From Pseudolabrys sp. (GTDB taxonomy: Bacteria; Pseudomonadota; Alphaproteobacteria; Rhizobiales; Xanthobacteraceae): a stretch of DNA of 51,851 nucleotides. Every line of letters starts with the position of its first letter. Within the stretch, counting starts at the first letter, position 1. The translations under genes were made by a program, and so were the position numbers. The notes beneath the pieces were generated by a model, which saw only the letters and a program-made list of their open reading frames with translations, was not told the origin of the DNA and ran no database searches. Of the stretch, positions 24,962-33,455 are shown piece after piece. The DNA lies in NCBI GenBank assembly GCA_022843325.1, contig JALHNV010000016.1, positions 1 to 51,851 of the forward strand, read 5' to 3'.

Positions 24962-25663
24962 ATGCGCGTTCTACTGATTGAAGACGACAGCGCGACCGCC
25001 CAATCGATTGAGCTGATGCTCAAATCCGAGAGTTTTAACGTCTATACGACGGATCTCGGGGAAGAAGGGGTCGATCTCGGCAAGCTGTACGACTACGACA
25101 TCATTCTTCTGGACCTGAACCTCCCCGACATGTCGGGTTTCGAGGTGCTGCGGTCGCTTCGGGTGTCCAAGGTCAAGACGCCGATCCTGATTCTCTCCGG
25201 CCTGGCCGGCATCGAGGACAAGGTGAAGGGTCTCGGATTCGGTGCCGACGACTACATGACCAAGCCGTTCCACAAGGACGAGCTGATCGCGCGCATCCAC
25301 GCCATCGTCCGCCGTTCCAAGGGCCACGCCCAGTCGGTCATCAACACTGGCGATCTGGTGGTCAACCTCGACACCAAGACGGTCGAAGTCGGCGGCCAGC
25401 GCGTCCACCTGACCGGCAAGGAATATCAGATGCTGGAGCTGCTCTCGCTCCGCAAGGGCACCACCCTCACCAAGGAGATGTTCCTCAATCATCTCTATGG
25501 CGGCATGGACGAACCCGAACTCAAGATCATCGACGTGTTCATCTGCAAGCTGCGCAAGAAGCTGGCGAACGCTTCGAGCGGCAAGAACTACATCGAGACC
25601 GTGTGGGGCCGCGGCTACGTGCTGCGCGAGCCGCATGAGTCCGAGGAGCGGATTCCGGCTTAA
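24962..25663 (+). CDS. ctrA: Cell-cycle response regulator CtrA
   Basis: 233 aa. OmpR-type regulator with receiver (acidic pair in [10 protein letters not shown], phospho-Asp 51 in [20 protein letters not shown], Lys in [10 protein letters not shown]) and a winged-helix domain that is nearly invariant in CtrA ([53 protein letters not shown]). CtrA binds TTAA-N7-TTAAC and controls flagella, chemotaxis, division and replication start in alphaproteobacteria. It is phosphorylated through CckA and ChpT, and chpT is 8 kb away in this window. The C-terminus (SEERIPA) lacks the Ala-Ala end of Caulobacter CtrA. ATG follows AAGGGGACTTAA. Confidence 0.98.
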   Translation: MRVLLIEDDSATAQSIELMLKSESFNVYTTDLGEEGVDLGKLYDYDIILLDLNLPDMSGFEVLRSLRVSKVKTPILILSGLAGIEDKVKGLGFGADDYMTKPFHKDELIARIHAIVRRSKGHAQSVINTGDLVVNLDTKTVEVGGQRVHLTGKEYQMLELLSLRKGTTLTKEMFLNHLYGGMDEPELKIIDVFICKLRKKLANASSGKNYIETVWGRGYVLREPHESEERIPA

Positions 25664-25775
25664 GTCTGGCGGGCGGCCCGGCCGCCCTGCCCGCGACACT
25701 GCGAGTGCGATTTCGAATCCACCCGTTGCGTCTGCGTACATCTTGAGGAGCCCTTTCGGCTCTCTCCTCCCAACT

Positions 25776-25805
25776 AAAACCCCGCCGGAAACGGCGGGGT
25801 TTTTT
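25776..25805 (+). terminator. Intrinsic terminator after ctrA
   Basis: AAAACCCCGCCG with loop GAAA and CGGCGGGG followed by TTTTTT. It lies about 113 nt after the ctrA stop; no gene is seen between. Confidence 0.88.
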
Positions 25806-25834
25806 CGTTGTTGCACCGCCGCTTTCGTGCGCGC

Positions 25835-25924
25835 TTAGCGGCTCTCGGTGCCTTCGATGCCGGTCATGGCTGCGGCGAGAAATAGCAGCACCAAAACGCC
25901 GCCGATGATCTGCATTGCCAACAT
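25835..25924 (-). CDS. Possible 29-residue membrane peptide
   Basis: A short frame, MLAMQIIGGVLVLLFLAAAM followed by TGIEGTESR, that would make one membrane helix and a short polar tail. AAGGACATAGTTCC precedes its ATG. The frame is open upstream to 26077, but that part has no membrane or family features. Small single-helix proteins of this kind are real in bacteria, yet nothing here beyond the helix and ribosome binding site supports it. Confidence 0.35.
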   Translation of the reverse strand: MLAMQIIGGVLVLLFLAAAMTGIEGTESR

Positions 25925-26087
25925 GGAACTATGTCCTTCGCGGGTGTCTGTCCCGCCGATAAGCGACAGCGGCGCGATACGTTCCAGGCCCCTTCCAAAT
26001 AACCGTTGCTCGCAGGGAACGAAATGTGGGTCCGGGGCTTGAATGTCGGTCCGGCCCTCCGGCTGGCACCCCACCATGGAGCGTTAC

Positions 26088-26507
26088 ATGAATTCCAAGT
26101 ACGTGGCGTCAGCCCTGCTTCTCGCTGCTCTCGCGTTGCCAGTTTCCGCGCAGGCGCAAGGCACCGTCCGCGGCGCCCAGCAAGGTGCTGAAGACGGCGC
26201 CAAAGCGGCCGGTCCGGTCGGCGCGATCGTTGGTGGCACCGTTGGAGCCGTCGGCGGCACCATCGGCGGCATCCTCGGCGTTCAGGAGCGTCCGCGCTTC
26301 CGTGAATACGTCGTCCGCGAGCGCATTCCGTCGTACCGCTACGAGCAGGAACTGCGCGTCGGCACCGTGCTCCCCGAGGCCGGCGTCGTCTATTACGAAG
26401 TCCCGGCCGAGTACAACGTGACCGGCGGCTACCGCTACACCTACATCAACGAGCGTCCGGTTCTGGTCGATCCGCGGACGCGCACCGTCGTTCAGATCAT
26501 CGAGTAG
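26088..26507 (+). CDS. Secreted DUF1236 protein
   Basis: 139 aa. Signal peptide (MNSKYVASALLLAALALPVS ... AQAQ), then a Gly/Ala-rich stretch (GAIVGGTVGAVGGTIGGILG) like glycine-zipper segments that insert in or line membranes, and a C-terminal DUF1236-type region (VVYYEVPAEYNVTGGYRYTY, INERPVLVDPRTRTVVQII). The function of the family is unknown; members are periplasmic and common in Bradyrhizobium. ATG 26088 follows TGGAGCGTTAC, which sets the start downstream of in-frame codons from 26043. Confidence 0.88.
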   Translation: MNSKYVASALLLAALALPVSAQAQGTVRGAQQGAEDGAKAAGPVGAIVGGTVGAVGGTIGGILGVQERPRFREYVVRERIPSYRYEQELRVGTVLPEAGVVYYEVPAEYNVTGGYRYTYINERPVLVDPRTRTVVQIIE

Positions 26508-26530
26508 TCTGTAGGTCTGCGTTGCGATCA

Positions 26531-26565
26531 GCCGCCTCGGCCTCCGGCCGGGGCGGCTTTTTTTT
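26531..26565 (+). terminator. Intrinsic terminator after the DUF1236 gene
   Basis: GCCGCCTCGGCC / GGCCGGGGCGGC with a 3-nt loop, followed by eight T. Confidence 0.85.
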
Positions 26566-26626
26566 GGGCAACCAAACGCACGCTTGTGCGTTGGAACTAA
26601 AGTTCCATCAACGGCCAGGGGAATTC

Positions 26627-26965
26627 ATGGCAAAGCGCAACGTCGTCTCACGCACCTTCCGATCGACCCGCAAGACACTGACCGGCTACTTCAGGCCCGG
26701 CGCGAAGACGGCGGAAGCCACCATCGAACAATTGCTCGATGTCCTTGCGGACGCGCGCAAGTCGCTGCGCTCGATCGGCGGCAGCAAGAAAAAGAAGCGT
26801 AAAAAGAAGAGCCCGGCGCGCAAGAAGCGCACCGCCGCCGCCAAGACCCGCACGATGGCGCGGCGGGCGGCGAGGACCACCAAACGCAAAACGCGCGTTG
26901 CTGGCATCACGACACGCAAACGCCCTGCGGCGCGCACATCGAACCGCCGCAACAGCAAGCGTTAG
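26627..26965 (+). CDS. Histone H1-like, Lys/Arg-rich DNA-binding protein
   Basis: 112 aa, extremely basic. The N-terminal 60 residues look folded (TFRSTRKTLTGYFRPGAKTA, then ATIEQLLDVLADARKSLRSI); the rest is a low-complexity tail of Lys, Arg, Ala and Ser (KKKKRKKKSPARKKRTAAA and similar), as in bacterial H1-like proteins. It probably binds DNA or RNA non-specifically and compacts the nucleoid. ATG 26627 follows AGGGGAATTC. A copy of such a gene beside cheR has no obvious link with chemotaxis; it ends 4 nt before the cheR stop (convergent). Confidence 0.75.
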   Translation: MAKRNVVSRTFRSTRKTLTGYFRPGAKTAEATIEQLLDVLADARKSLRSIGGSKKKKRKKKSPARKKRTAAAKTRTMARRAARTTKRKTRVAGITTRKRPAARTSNRRNSKR

Positions 26966-26969
26966 GCCA

Positions 26970-27839
26970 TCAGGCCTTGGCGGCGAAGGTCAGAACATTG
27001 CCGAATTCGGCGGGTGCCATGCGCCGCGCCGGGTTCGGGGCATAGAGCCCGCGCTTTTCCATCACCGGCTTGAGAGAATCGGTCAGACCGACCACGGTCT
27101 CTGCTGCGCCCAGCAGCAGATAGCCGTCGTCCGGCATGCGATGCGCCAGCCGGTTGAGCACATCGGTCTTGGTCGGCTGGTCGAAGTAGATCAGCACGTT
27201 GCGGCAGAACACGACATCGAAGATGCCGAGCGGCGTGAAATCGTTGAGCAGATTAAGCGACCGAAACTGCACCATGGCGCGGATTTCCGGTGCAATCTGC
27301 CAGTGTTCGCCGATTTGGGCGAAATGTTTCACCAGCATCTGAATCGGCAGACCGCGCTGCACTTCGAACTGGCTGTAGATTCCGTCTTTGGCACGCGTCA
27401 GCACGCTCGATGACAGATCGGTGGCGAGAATATCGACACGGTAGCCGGCCAGCGCCGACCCCATCGCCTTGAGAGTCATCGCCAGCGAATAGGGTTCCTG
27501 ACCGGTGGAGGCCGCCGCGCACCAGATGCGGATGCGTTTCTCGCGCGCGCGCGCGGCGATCAGCGCCGGCATCACCGTGTCGCGAAAATGGTCGAACGGC
27601 ACCTTGTCGCGAAAGAAGAAGGTTTCGTTGGTGGTCATCGCCTCAACCACTTCAGCCGCCAGCGGCGACGAAGGGCCAGCCTTCAACATACCCACCAGCC
27701 CGACCAGCGTGCTCATGCCGTGGCGGCGGGCCACCGGCAGCAGCCGGCTTTCGGCCAGGTACTGCTTCTCGGCCGACAGCACCAGGCCGGAGCGCTCCCG
27801 CAGCAACTTGCGCAGATAGTCGAAATCCTGCGGCGTCAT
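26970..27839 (-). CDS. cheR: Chemotaxis protein methyltransferase CheR
   Basis: 289 aa. The N-terminal CheR domain starts DFDYLRKLLRERSGLVLSAE; the SAM-binding domain has IRIWCAAASTGQEPYSLAMT and FDVVFCRNVLIYFDQPTK, both diagnostic. It methylates glutamates on chemoreceptors using S-adenosylmethionine, opposing CheB. Start ATG 27839 overlaps the cheB stop by 4 nt; an upstream start at 27908 would extend deep into cheB. Last gene of the minus-strand che operon. Confidence 0.95.
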   Translation of the reverse strand: MTPQDFDYLRKLLRERSGLVLSAEKQYLAESRLLPVARRHGMSTLVGLVGMLKAGPSSPLAAEVVEAMTTNETFFFRDKVPFDHFRDTVMPALIAARAREKRIRIWCAAASTGQEPYSLAMTLKAMGSALAGYRVDILATDLSSSVLTRAKDGIYSQFEVQRGLPIQMLVKHFAQIGEHWQIAPEIRAMVQFRSLNLLNDFTPLGIFDVVFCRNVLIYFDQPTKTDVLNRLAHRMPDDGYLLLGAAETVVGLTDSLKPVMEKRGLYAPNPARRMAPAEFGNVLTFAAKA

Positions 27840-28993
27840 GCACGCTCCCTGGCGAACAGACGCGTCAGCTTGGCCGCAATCCCGGGGAGGGGCTCCACAG
27901 CCGAGCACAGGCCGGCCATGGCAACCTGACCAGGCATGCCCCAGACCACGCTGGTCGGCTCATCCTGTGCGATCACATGGCCACCGGCAGCGACCACTGC
28001 TTTGGCGCCGGCGAGCCCGTCTTGGCCCATACCGGTGAGCACCAAGGCGAGAAGCCGGCTGCCCCAGATCGCCGCCGCGGAAGAAAACAACGGATCGACC
28101 GCAGGCCGGCAGAAATTGATCAGTGCGCCGTCGTCGAGCGCGATGACCGGTGCGCCGTCGCGGCGCACGATGCGCATATGTTGGCCGCCCGGCGCCAGAT
28201 ACACGGCGCCCGCGGTAACTGCGTCACCCTCTTTGGCCTCGTGCACAGGCCGGTTTGCCAGCCGCGTCAACTGTTCGGCAAGGATGGACGTGAACGTCGG
28301 CGGCATATGCTGGGTAATCAGCACCGGCACGGCGTCGATCACGTCACCGATCTGCGCGAGAATGAGACTGAGCGCCTGCGGACCCCCGGTCGACGAACCG
28401 ACCACCAGCGCGCGTGGCGCGGCCGATGGCAGCGGGCGCAGCGGTGCTTGCGACCGCTCTGCTTCCGCCAGCGCCGGCCTGATTCGGGGCTGCAGGGTCG
28501 GCTTCGCCTCATAGATGTTTCCGGGCGTGGCGCGCTGGCGAATGCGGCGCTGACCGAGCTGGCGGACCTTTTCGATCAGGTCACGGCGAAATTCGGCGGA
28601 GCCGGCCGCGTTATGAGCGTTGGTTGGCTTCGGCAGATAGTCGGTGGCGCCAAGCGAAAGCGCCTTCAGGCTGATCTCGGCATTTCGCCGCGTCAGCGTC
28701 GACGCCATGATAACAACCAGATCGGGCTTTTTTGCCAGCAACAGCGGCAGCGCCGCGATGCCGTCGAGGTCGGGCATCGCAACATCGAGCAGCACGACAT
28801 CCGGGTCAGCGCGCATCAACTCGGCGACCGCCTCACGTCCGCTGCGCAGCGAAGCCACCAGTTCCAGGTCAGGCTCGGCTTCCAGCCACCGCGTGAACAG
28901 CCCCCGCACGACGATGGCATCGTCCACGACCATGACGCGGATGCGGCGGCCGAGGGTTGTCACGGACGATGGAGAGGCAATTTCGAGGTTCAT
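27836..28993 (-). CDS. cheB: Chemotaxis response regulator methylesterase CheB
   Basis: 385 aa. An N-terminal receiver (VMVVDDAIVVRGL; phospho-Asp about 70 in VVLLDVAMPDLDGIAALPLL; PKPTN) is joined by a linker of about 60 residues to the methylesterase domain with catalytic Ser in VVGSSTGGPQAL (about 201), His in ITQHMPPTFT (about 229) and Asp in LTGMGQDGLAG (about 325). It removes methyl groups from, or deamidates, chemoreceptors. It sits 50 nt after cheY and overlaps cheR by 4 nt. Confidence 0.96.
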   Translation of the reverse strand: MNLEIASPSSVTTLGRRIRVMVVDDAIVVRGLFTRWLEAEPDLELVASLRSGREAVAELMRADPDVVLLDVAMPDLDGIAALPLLLAKKPDLVVIMASTLTRRNAEISLKALSLGATDYLPKPTNAHNAAGSAEFRRDLIEKVRQLGQRRIRQRATPGNIYEAKPTLQPRIRPALAEAERSQAPLRPLPSAAPRALVVGSSTGGPQALSLILAQIGDVIDAVPVLITQHMPPTFTSILAEQLTRLANRPVHEAKEGDAVTAGAVYLAPGGQHMRIVRRDGAPVIALDDGALINFCRPAVDPLFSSAAAIWGSRLLALVLTGMGQDGLAGAKAVVAAGGHVIAQDEPTSVVWGMPGQVAMAGLCSAVEPLPGIAAKLTRLFARERA

Positions 28994-29043
28994 AAGATCT
29001 GTCGCGCTTGGGGATCGAGAACAATCGAGTCGATGAACGGCAA

Positions 29044-29415
29044 TCAGATCAGCCCAACCTCCTGAAACTTGGCCTCCACGATCTCCCTGTCGAATGGCTT
29101 CATGATGTATTCGTTGGCGCCGGCGTGGAGCGCCCGCGCAATGTGGGCGACGTCATTCTCGGTGGTGCAGAACACCACCTTGGGCCGGTCGCCGCCGGGC
29201 AGCCGTCGCAGCGCGCGCAGGAATTCGAAGCCGTCCATTTTCGGCATGTTCCAGTCGAGCAGCACCGCCTCGGGCAATCCGGTCCGGCATGCATCGAGAG
29301 CCTGCTCGCCGTCCTCTGCTTCCACGATCTGGAATTCAAGGCCTTCGAGGATACGCCGCGCGACCTTGCGGATGACGCTCGAGTCGTCAACGATCAAACA
29401 GGTTTTCATCGTCAT
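29044..29415 (-). CDS. cheY: Chemotaxis response regulator CheY
   Basis: 123 aa, a lone receiver domain: LIVDDSSVIRKVARRIL, phospho-Asp about 54 in VLLDWNMPKMDGFEFLRALR, Thr in VVFCTTENDVAHI and Lys in YIMKPFDREI. It is the CheY type of alphaproteobacteria that, once phosphorylated by CheA, binds the flagellar switch (FliM) or acts as a phosphate sink. ATG 29415 has AGGACGAG directly before it. Lies between cheW and cheB. Confidence 0.95.
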   Translation of the reverse strand: MTMKTCLIVDDSSVIRKVARRILEGLEFQIVEAEDGEQALDACRTGLPEAVLLDWNMPKMDGFEFLRALRRLPGGDRPKVVFCTTENDVAHIARALHAGANEYIMKPFDREIVEAKFQEVGLI

Positions 29416-29473
29416 CTCGTCCTGAGTTTACTTGCCGCCTGAAGCTTGCAAGTCATTTCCAACGTTCAGAATT

Positions 29474-29953
29474 TTATGCCGCGATGGCTGTCGTACCGAT
29501 ATCCAGTACCCGCTCGACGTCGAGCAGCATCAGCAGTTGTCCGTCAAGCCGGTGAATGCCCAGCGACATGCGCGCCAGCCGCGGGTCGAGATTGATCGGG
29601 TTTGGCTCGCGGCCGGCGTCGTCCAGCTCCAGCACTTCGCCAACGCTGTCGATCAGCAAACCAAAGGACTCACCGCGCGATTCCACGCCGATCGCCATCG
29701 GCGGCGCATCGCCGGCGCGCGCCGGCATGCCGAGCCGGCAGCGCATGTCGATCAGCGTGACAATGCGGCCGCGCAGATTGAGCACGCCCGAGATTTCCGG
29801 CGGCGCCAGCGGCACGCGTGTCAGCCGCTCCGGCATGAAAACATCCTGCACCCGCAGAATGGGCAGGCCGAACAACTGTCCGCCGATCACAGCGGTGACG
29901 TATTCCCTCATGCGCCGGGTGGCATTCTCACCGTTCATCGATGCGTTCCTCAT
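29474..29953 (-). CDS. cheW: Chemotaxis coupling protein CheW
   Basis: 159 aa, one CheW domain: EYVTAVIGGQLFGLPILRVQ, DVFMPERLTRVPLAPPEISG, VLNLRGRIVTLIDMRCRLGM. It links chemoreceptors to CheA. The ATG at 29953 overlaps the cheA stop (ATGA), which decides the start, although an ATG five codons downstream is also possible. It is cytoplasmic and part of the cheA-cheW-cheY-cheB-cheR operon. Confidence 0.95.
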   Translation of the reverse strand: MRNASMNGENATRRMREYVTAVIGGQLFGLPILRVQDVFMPERLTRVPLAPPEISGVLNLRGRIVTLIDMRCRLGMPARAGDAPPMAIGVESRGESFGLLIDSVGEVLELDDAGREPNPINLDPRLARMSLGIHRLDGQLLMLLDVERVLDIGTTAIAA

Positions 29954-32571
29954 GCCGCATGACCGAGATCGGTCTGCTCCTTGAGTGCGGCGATCAGGCC
30001 CTGCCGATCAAACTTGGCGACATAATCGTGGAAACCGACCTGGCGGCCCCGCTCCAGCGCCTCAGCCGACACAACCGACGAGAGCGCGATAACCGGCAGA
30101 CCGGCCATCAAAGCATCGTCGCGCACAGCTTCGGCAAACTCAAAGCCGTCCATTTCGGGCATGTCGATATCGGTAATGGCGACGTCGAACTGGCCGCCGT
30201 CCTTGATCAGCGTCAGCGCCTCCTGCGCGGAGCCAACCGAGGTCACGGCGTAGCCCGCAGCCTGCAGCACCGGCGTCAGCATGTTGCGGAAGAACGGCGA
30301 GTCGTCGATCAGCAGTACGGCGCGCGGCTTCAGCCGGCCGGGCTGCACCTTGCGGCGGAACCAGTCTTCGAAAGCAAGCGGCAGGAAGTGTCCGACATCG
30401 ATGATCTCGGTCGCCTGACCCTTGATGATCGCGGAGCCGAGCACGCCGTTGCCCTGGCCCGCCACCTGGATGTCGAGGCGCTCTTCGACAATATCGACGA
30501 TTTCATCGACAACCAGCGCCATGGCTCGCGTGCCGTCGGAAAACACCAGCAGCGGCTGAGCGCCCTCGCCTTTGACCTTGCCGTCGTCATGCATGCTGAC
30601 CAGCGGCATCAGTTGCCCGCGGTACTGCACCATGTGCCGGCCGTTCGACAGTTCGATTTTACGCGCGTCGATTTCCTCAAGCCGTGTGATCAGCGATAGC
30701 GGCACTGCCTTGAGCTGGCTGGAGCCGGCGCGGAACAAGAGCAGCGACATGCCCGGTTCGACGGATTCGGAAGGCCGCGCCGCAGCCGCTTCCTCGGCGG
30801 CCATCTGCGTGGTGGCCGTGCTGCCGAGCGCCTGTGCGACACCATTCGGATCGACGATCATGATCACCGAGCCGTCGCCGAGAATGGTGTTGCCGGAGAA
30901 CATCGTGATATGGCGCAGCTTGCTCGACATCGGCTTGACGACGATTTCCTCGGTGTCGAATACGCTGTCGACGACGATGCCGAAGACCTGGCTGCCGACC
31001 TGGGTCACGACGATGTAGCCGCCTTCAATGTCGTCGGCGGTGCCGGTTGCGACACCGAGCAACGTGCTCAGCCGCGCCAGCGGCAGCAGCTTCTCGCGGA
31101 GGCGCAGCACCGCCATGTCCTTGATGCGTTCGATGCGGTGTTCGCCGCCGTTGCGCGCGCGCACCAGCTCAACCACCGATAACTGCGGAATGGCGAAGCG
31201 CTCGCCGCCGGCCTCGACGATCAGCGCGGCGACGATCGCCAGCGTCAGCGGAATCTTGATGGTGAAGCTCAGTCCCACGCCGGCCACCGATTTGACGTCG
31301 ATAGCGCCACCAATCTGGTCGATATTGGTGCGCACCACATCCATGCCGACGCCGCGGCCGGACACATTGGTCACCTTCGCCACGGTGGAGAAGCCTGGCG
31401 CGAAGATGAACTTGTGGATCTGCGCCTCCGACAGCCGGGCCGCTTCAGCCTCCGAGACAAGGCCCTGCGCAACCGCTTTCGAGCGGATCCGCTCGGTGTC
31501 GAGGCCGCGGCCATCGTCTGCAACCTGGACGATGATGTGGCCGCCTTCATGGTAGGCCGACAGGCGAATGCGGCCATGCTCCGGCTTGCCGGCGGCGCGA
31601 CGCTCGGCCGGCGTCTCGAGACCATGGTCAGCGGAATTGCGCACCATATGGGTGAGCGGATCCTTGATCAGATCGAGCACCTGCCTGTCCAGCTCGGTGC
31701 CGGCGCCCTGCATGTCGAGGTCGATCTCCTTGCCGAGTTCGTTGCAGAGATCGCGGACAATGCGCGGAAACTTCTGCCACGCATTGCCGATCGGCTGCAT
31801 GCGTGTCTTCATTACGCCTTCCTGCAGCTCGGCGGTGACGTTGGACAGGCGCTGCAGCGGCGTCTTGAACTCCGACTCCTCGTGATGGCGCGCGATCTCG
31901 AGCAACTGGTTGCGCGTCAGCACCAGCTCGGACACCATCGTCATCAGCTTCTCGATGGTATCGACGGTGACGCGGATCGACTGCCCGGCGCCCCTCGCTG
32001 CCTCGTCTTCGACGGCAGCGGCCTCAGCGGCGGCTTTCACCGGCTTGGCCGGACGGGAATCGACCGGGGTATTGCGGAAGGCACGTTCGAGATCGTCGAG
32101 CGAATCTTCGCCCGGGCGCAGACGGCGCTCCAACACCTGCGGCGCCAGTGTGCCGACCGTTTGTAGCGGCTCGGTGCCGGCCGCTTTCGGCGCAGCAATC
32201 CGTTCGACCATGTGCTCGAGATCGGCGATCAGGTCTTGGTCGGCGCCGTCCGGTTCGCGCTGGTCGCGCTCGAGCGATTCCAGAATCTGCTTGATGCGGT
32301 CGATGGTGGCCAGCACGACCGTCACCGCCTCCTTGGTCGCCGGTGCGCCGTCGCGAAATTTGCCCATCAGCGTTTCGGCAGCGTGGGCCAGCAACTCCAG
32401 CCGAGGCAGTCCGAGGAAGCCGCACGTCCCCTTGATGGTGTGGACCAGCCGAAAGATGTTATCGAGAATCTTGGCGTTGTTCGGATCCTGTTCGAAACGC
32501 ACGAGTTCGACGTCAACGACGTCGAGACTTTCGTTGGTCTCGGTCACGAATTCGCGCAGCAGATCGTCCAT
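29950..32571 (-). CDS. cheA: Chemotaxis histidine kinase CheA with C-terminal receiver
   Basis: 873 aa. Domains in order: Hpt (phospho-His in RLVHTIKGTCGFLG), dimerisation and HATPase (LTHMVRNSADHGLETPAERR, DDGRGLD, GRGVGMDVVRTNI), CheW-like domain, a second CheW-like stretch (LLLFRAGSSQLKAVPLSLIT ... LDIQVAGQGNGVLGSAII) and a receiver (VLLIDDSPFFRNML; phospho-Asp in AITDIDMPEMDGFEF). A classical CheA ends after one CheW domain, so this is a hybrid of the CheA-REC type. The frame is open to ATG 32604; ATG 32571 (MDDLLREFVTETNE) has GAAGGCGTTTCG upstream. A perfect CtrA box lies 115 bp before it. Confidence 0.95.
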   Translation of the reverse strand: MDDLLREFVTETNESLDVVDVELVRFEQDPNNAKILDNIFRLVHTIKGTCGFLGLPRLELLAHAAETLMGKFRDGAPATKEAVTVVLATIDRIKQILESLERDQREPDGADQDLIADLEHMVERIAAPKAAGTEPLQTVGTLAPQVLERRLRPGEDSLDDLERAFRNTPVDSRPAKPVKAAAEAAAVEDEAARGAGQSIRVTVDTIEKLMTMVSELVLTRNQLLEIARHHEESEFKTPLQRLSNVTAELQEGVMKTRMQPIGNAWQKFPRIVRDLCNELGKEIDLDMQGAGTELDRQVLDLIKDPLTHMVRNSADHGLETPAERRAAGKPEHGRIRLSAYHEGGHIIVQVADDGRGLDTERIRSKAVAQGLVSEAEAARLSEAQIHKFIFAPGFSTVAKVTNVSGRGVGMDVVRTNIDQIGGAIDVKSVAGVGLSFTIKIPLTLAIVAALIVEAGGERFAIPQLSVVELVRARNGGEHRIERIKDMAVLRLREKLLPLARLSTLLGVATGTADDIEGGYIVVTQVGSQVFGIVVDSVFDTEEIVVKPMSSKLRHITMFSGNTILGDGSVIMIVDPNGVAQALGSTATTQMAAEEAAAARPSESVEPGMSLLLFRAGSSQLKAVPLSLITRLEEIDARKIELSNGRHMVQYRGQLMPLVSMHDDGKVKGEGAQPLLVFSDGTRAMALVVDEIVDIVEERLDIQVAGQGNGVLGSAIIKGQATEIIDVGHFLPLAFEDWFRRKVQPGRLKPRAVLLIDDSPFFRNMLTPVLQAAGYAVTSVGSAQEALTLIKDGGQFDVAITDIDMPEMDGFEFAEAVRDDALMAGLPVIALSSVVSAEALERGRQVGFHDYVAKFDRQGLIAALKEQTDLGHAA

Positions 32572-32685
32572 CGAAACGCCTTCGTCGACAGGCATGGGGC
32601 CCATCTACCGCTTCCCGTCGGGAGCGTCGGCAGTGTGTCAATGAAGCGTTTAATTTTGGTTGCGGTTTACCACGCGGTTATCCGC

Positions 32686-32701
32686 GTTAAGCGTTCGTTA
32701 A
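32686..32701 (-). promoter_or_regulatory. Perfect CtrA box upstream of cheA
   Basis: On the minus strand: TTAA, seven bases, TTAAC, an exact match to the CtrA consensus. It lies between chpT and cheA, 115 bp from the cheA start, so the che operon probably has its own CtrA-controlled promoter even though chpT is on the same strand upstream. Confidence 0.75.
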
Positions 32702-32719
32702 CCGCCGCCGCCGGCCGGT

Positions 32720-33352
32720 TTACTGGGCCGTAATAACGACCGCGTCGCCTTCCATGGCGATCGAGGCCTTGACGCCGCAAGCCTGCGCCAGAAGGTGGGC
32801 ATAAAACGGCTGGATGCGGTGGGCATCGAGGCCTTCCTCGCCAGCCTCGCCCGACAGCAGCGCCGAATTGGGCGGGACCTTGGCGTTGGTGCCGGTGGTG
32901 GTGACCTTGAAGCCCATCTCTTCGCCGGTGCCGATCGGGTCGATCGTCATCTGGCCGCCCCGCGGGATCGACTGGCCGGCGATCAGGAGCATGTTGAGCA
33001 GCAGCTTGACGCGGTTCTTTGCCATGTAGGCGCGCGGCAGGTTCCAGGCGATCTTGGTCTTGTCGTCCTCGAGAAAGCCGCGCGACACCTTCTCGGCATC
33101 GCCAGTGTCGATCTGGGCGCCGGCCGAGCCGGCGGCGCCGAAAGCAATGCGGCAGAACTGCAGTTTGGCGGAGGCGGTGTTGGCGCTGCGCTTGATCAGA
33201 TCCATCGCAAATGCCTGCGTCGCCTCGTCCTTTTCCTCAGCCAGCACTTCGAGGCCGTTGACGATAGCGCCGACCGGGCTGATCAGATCGTGGCAGACGC
33301 GCGAGCACAGCAAGGCGGCAAGATCGAGCGCTTCGATGGGCGTTCCGGACAT
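32720..33352 (-). CDS. chpT: Histidine phosphotransferase ChpT
   Basis: 210 aa. The start has LDLAALLCSRVCHDLISPVG, with the phosphorylated His at about residue 21, followed by a dimerisation hairpin and a degenerate HATPase-like domain lacking ATP-binding boxes, the layout of ChpT. ChpT passes phosphate from CckA to CtrA and CpdR. ATG 33352 follows GGAGAGCGATTC; the frame is open to 33541, but that part overlaps the YHS gene. Its place directly upstream of cheA on the same strand is discussed as a finding. Confidence 0.92.
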   Translation of the reverse strand: MSGTPIEALDLAALLCSRVCHDLISPVGAIVNGLEVLAEEKDEATQAFAMDLIKRSANTASAKLQFCRIAFGAAGSAGAQIDTGDAEKVSRGFLEDDKTKIAWNLPRAYMAKNRVKLLLNMLLIAGQSIPRGGQMTIDPIGTGEEMGFKVTTTGTNAKVPPNSALLSGEAGEEGLDAHRIQPFYAHLLAQACGVKASIAMEGDAVVITAQ

Positions 33353-33455
33353 GAATCGCTCTCCGCTGGGCGTTGAGACTGGCGAATCGCTGGGTGCGAC
33401 CGCATCAGCGCCTGATACACCCCACCTGCGTCTCAGCCAAGAAGCCGCTTGTCGG

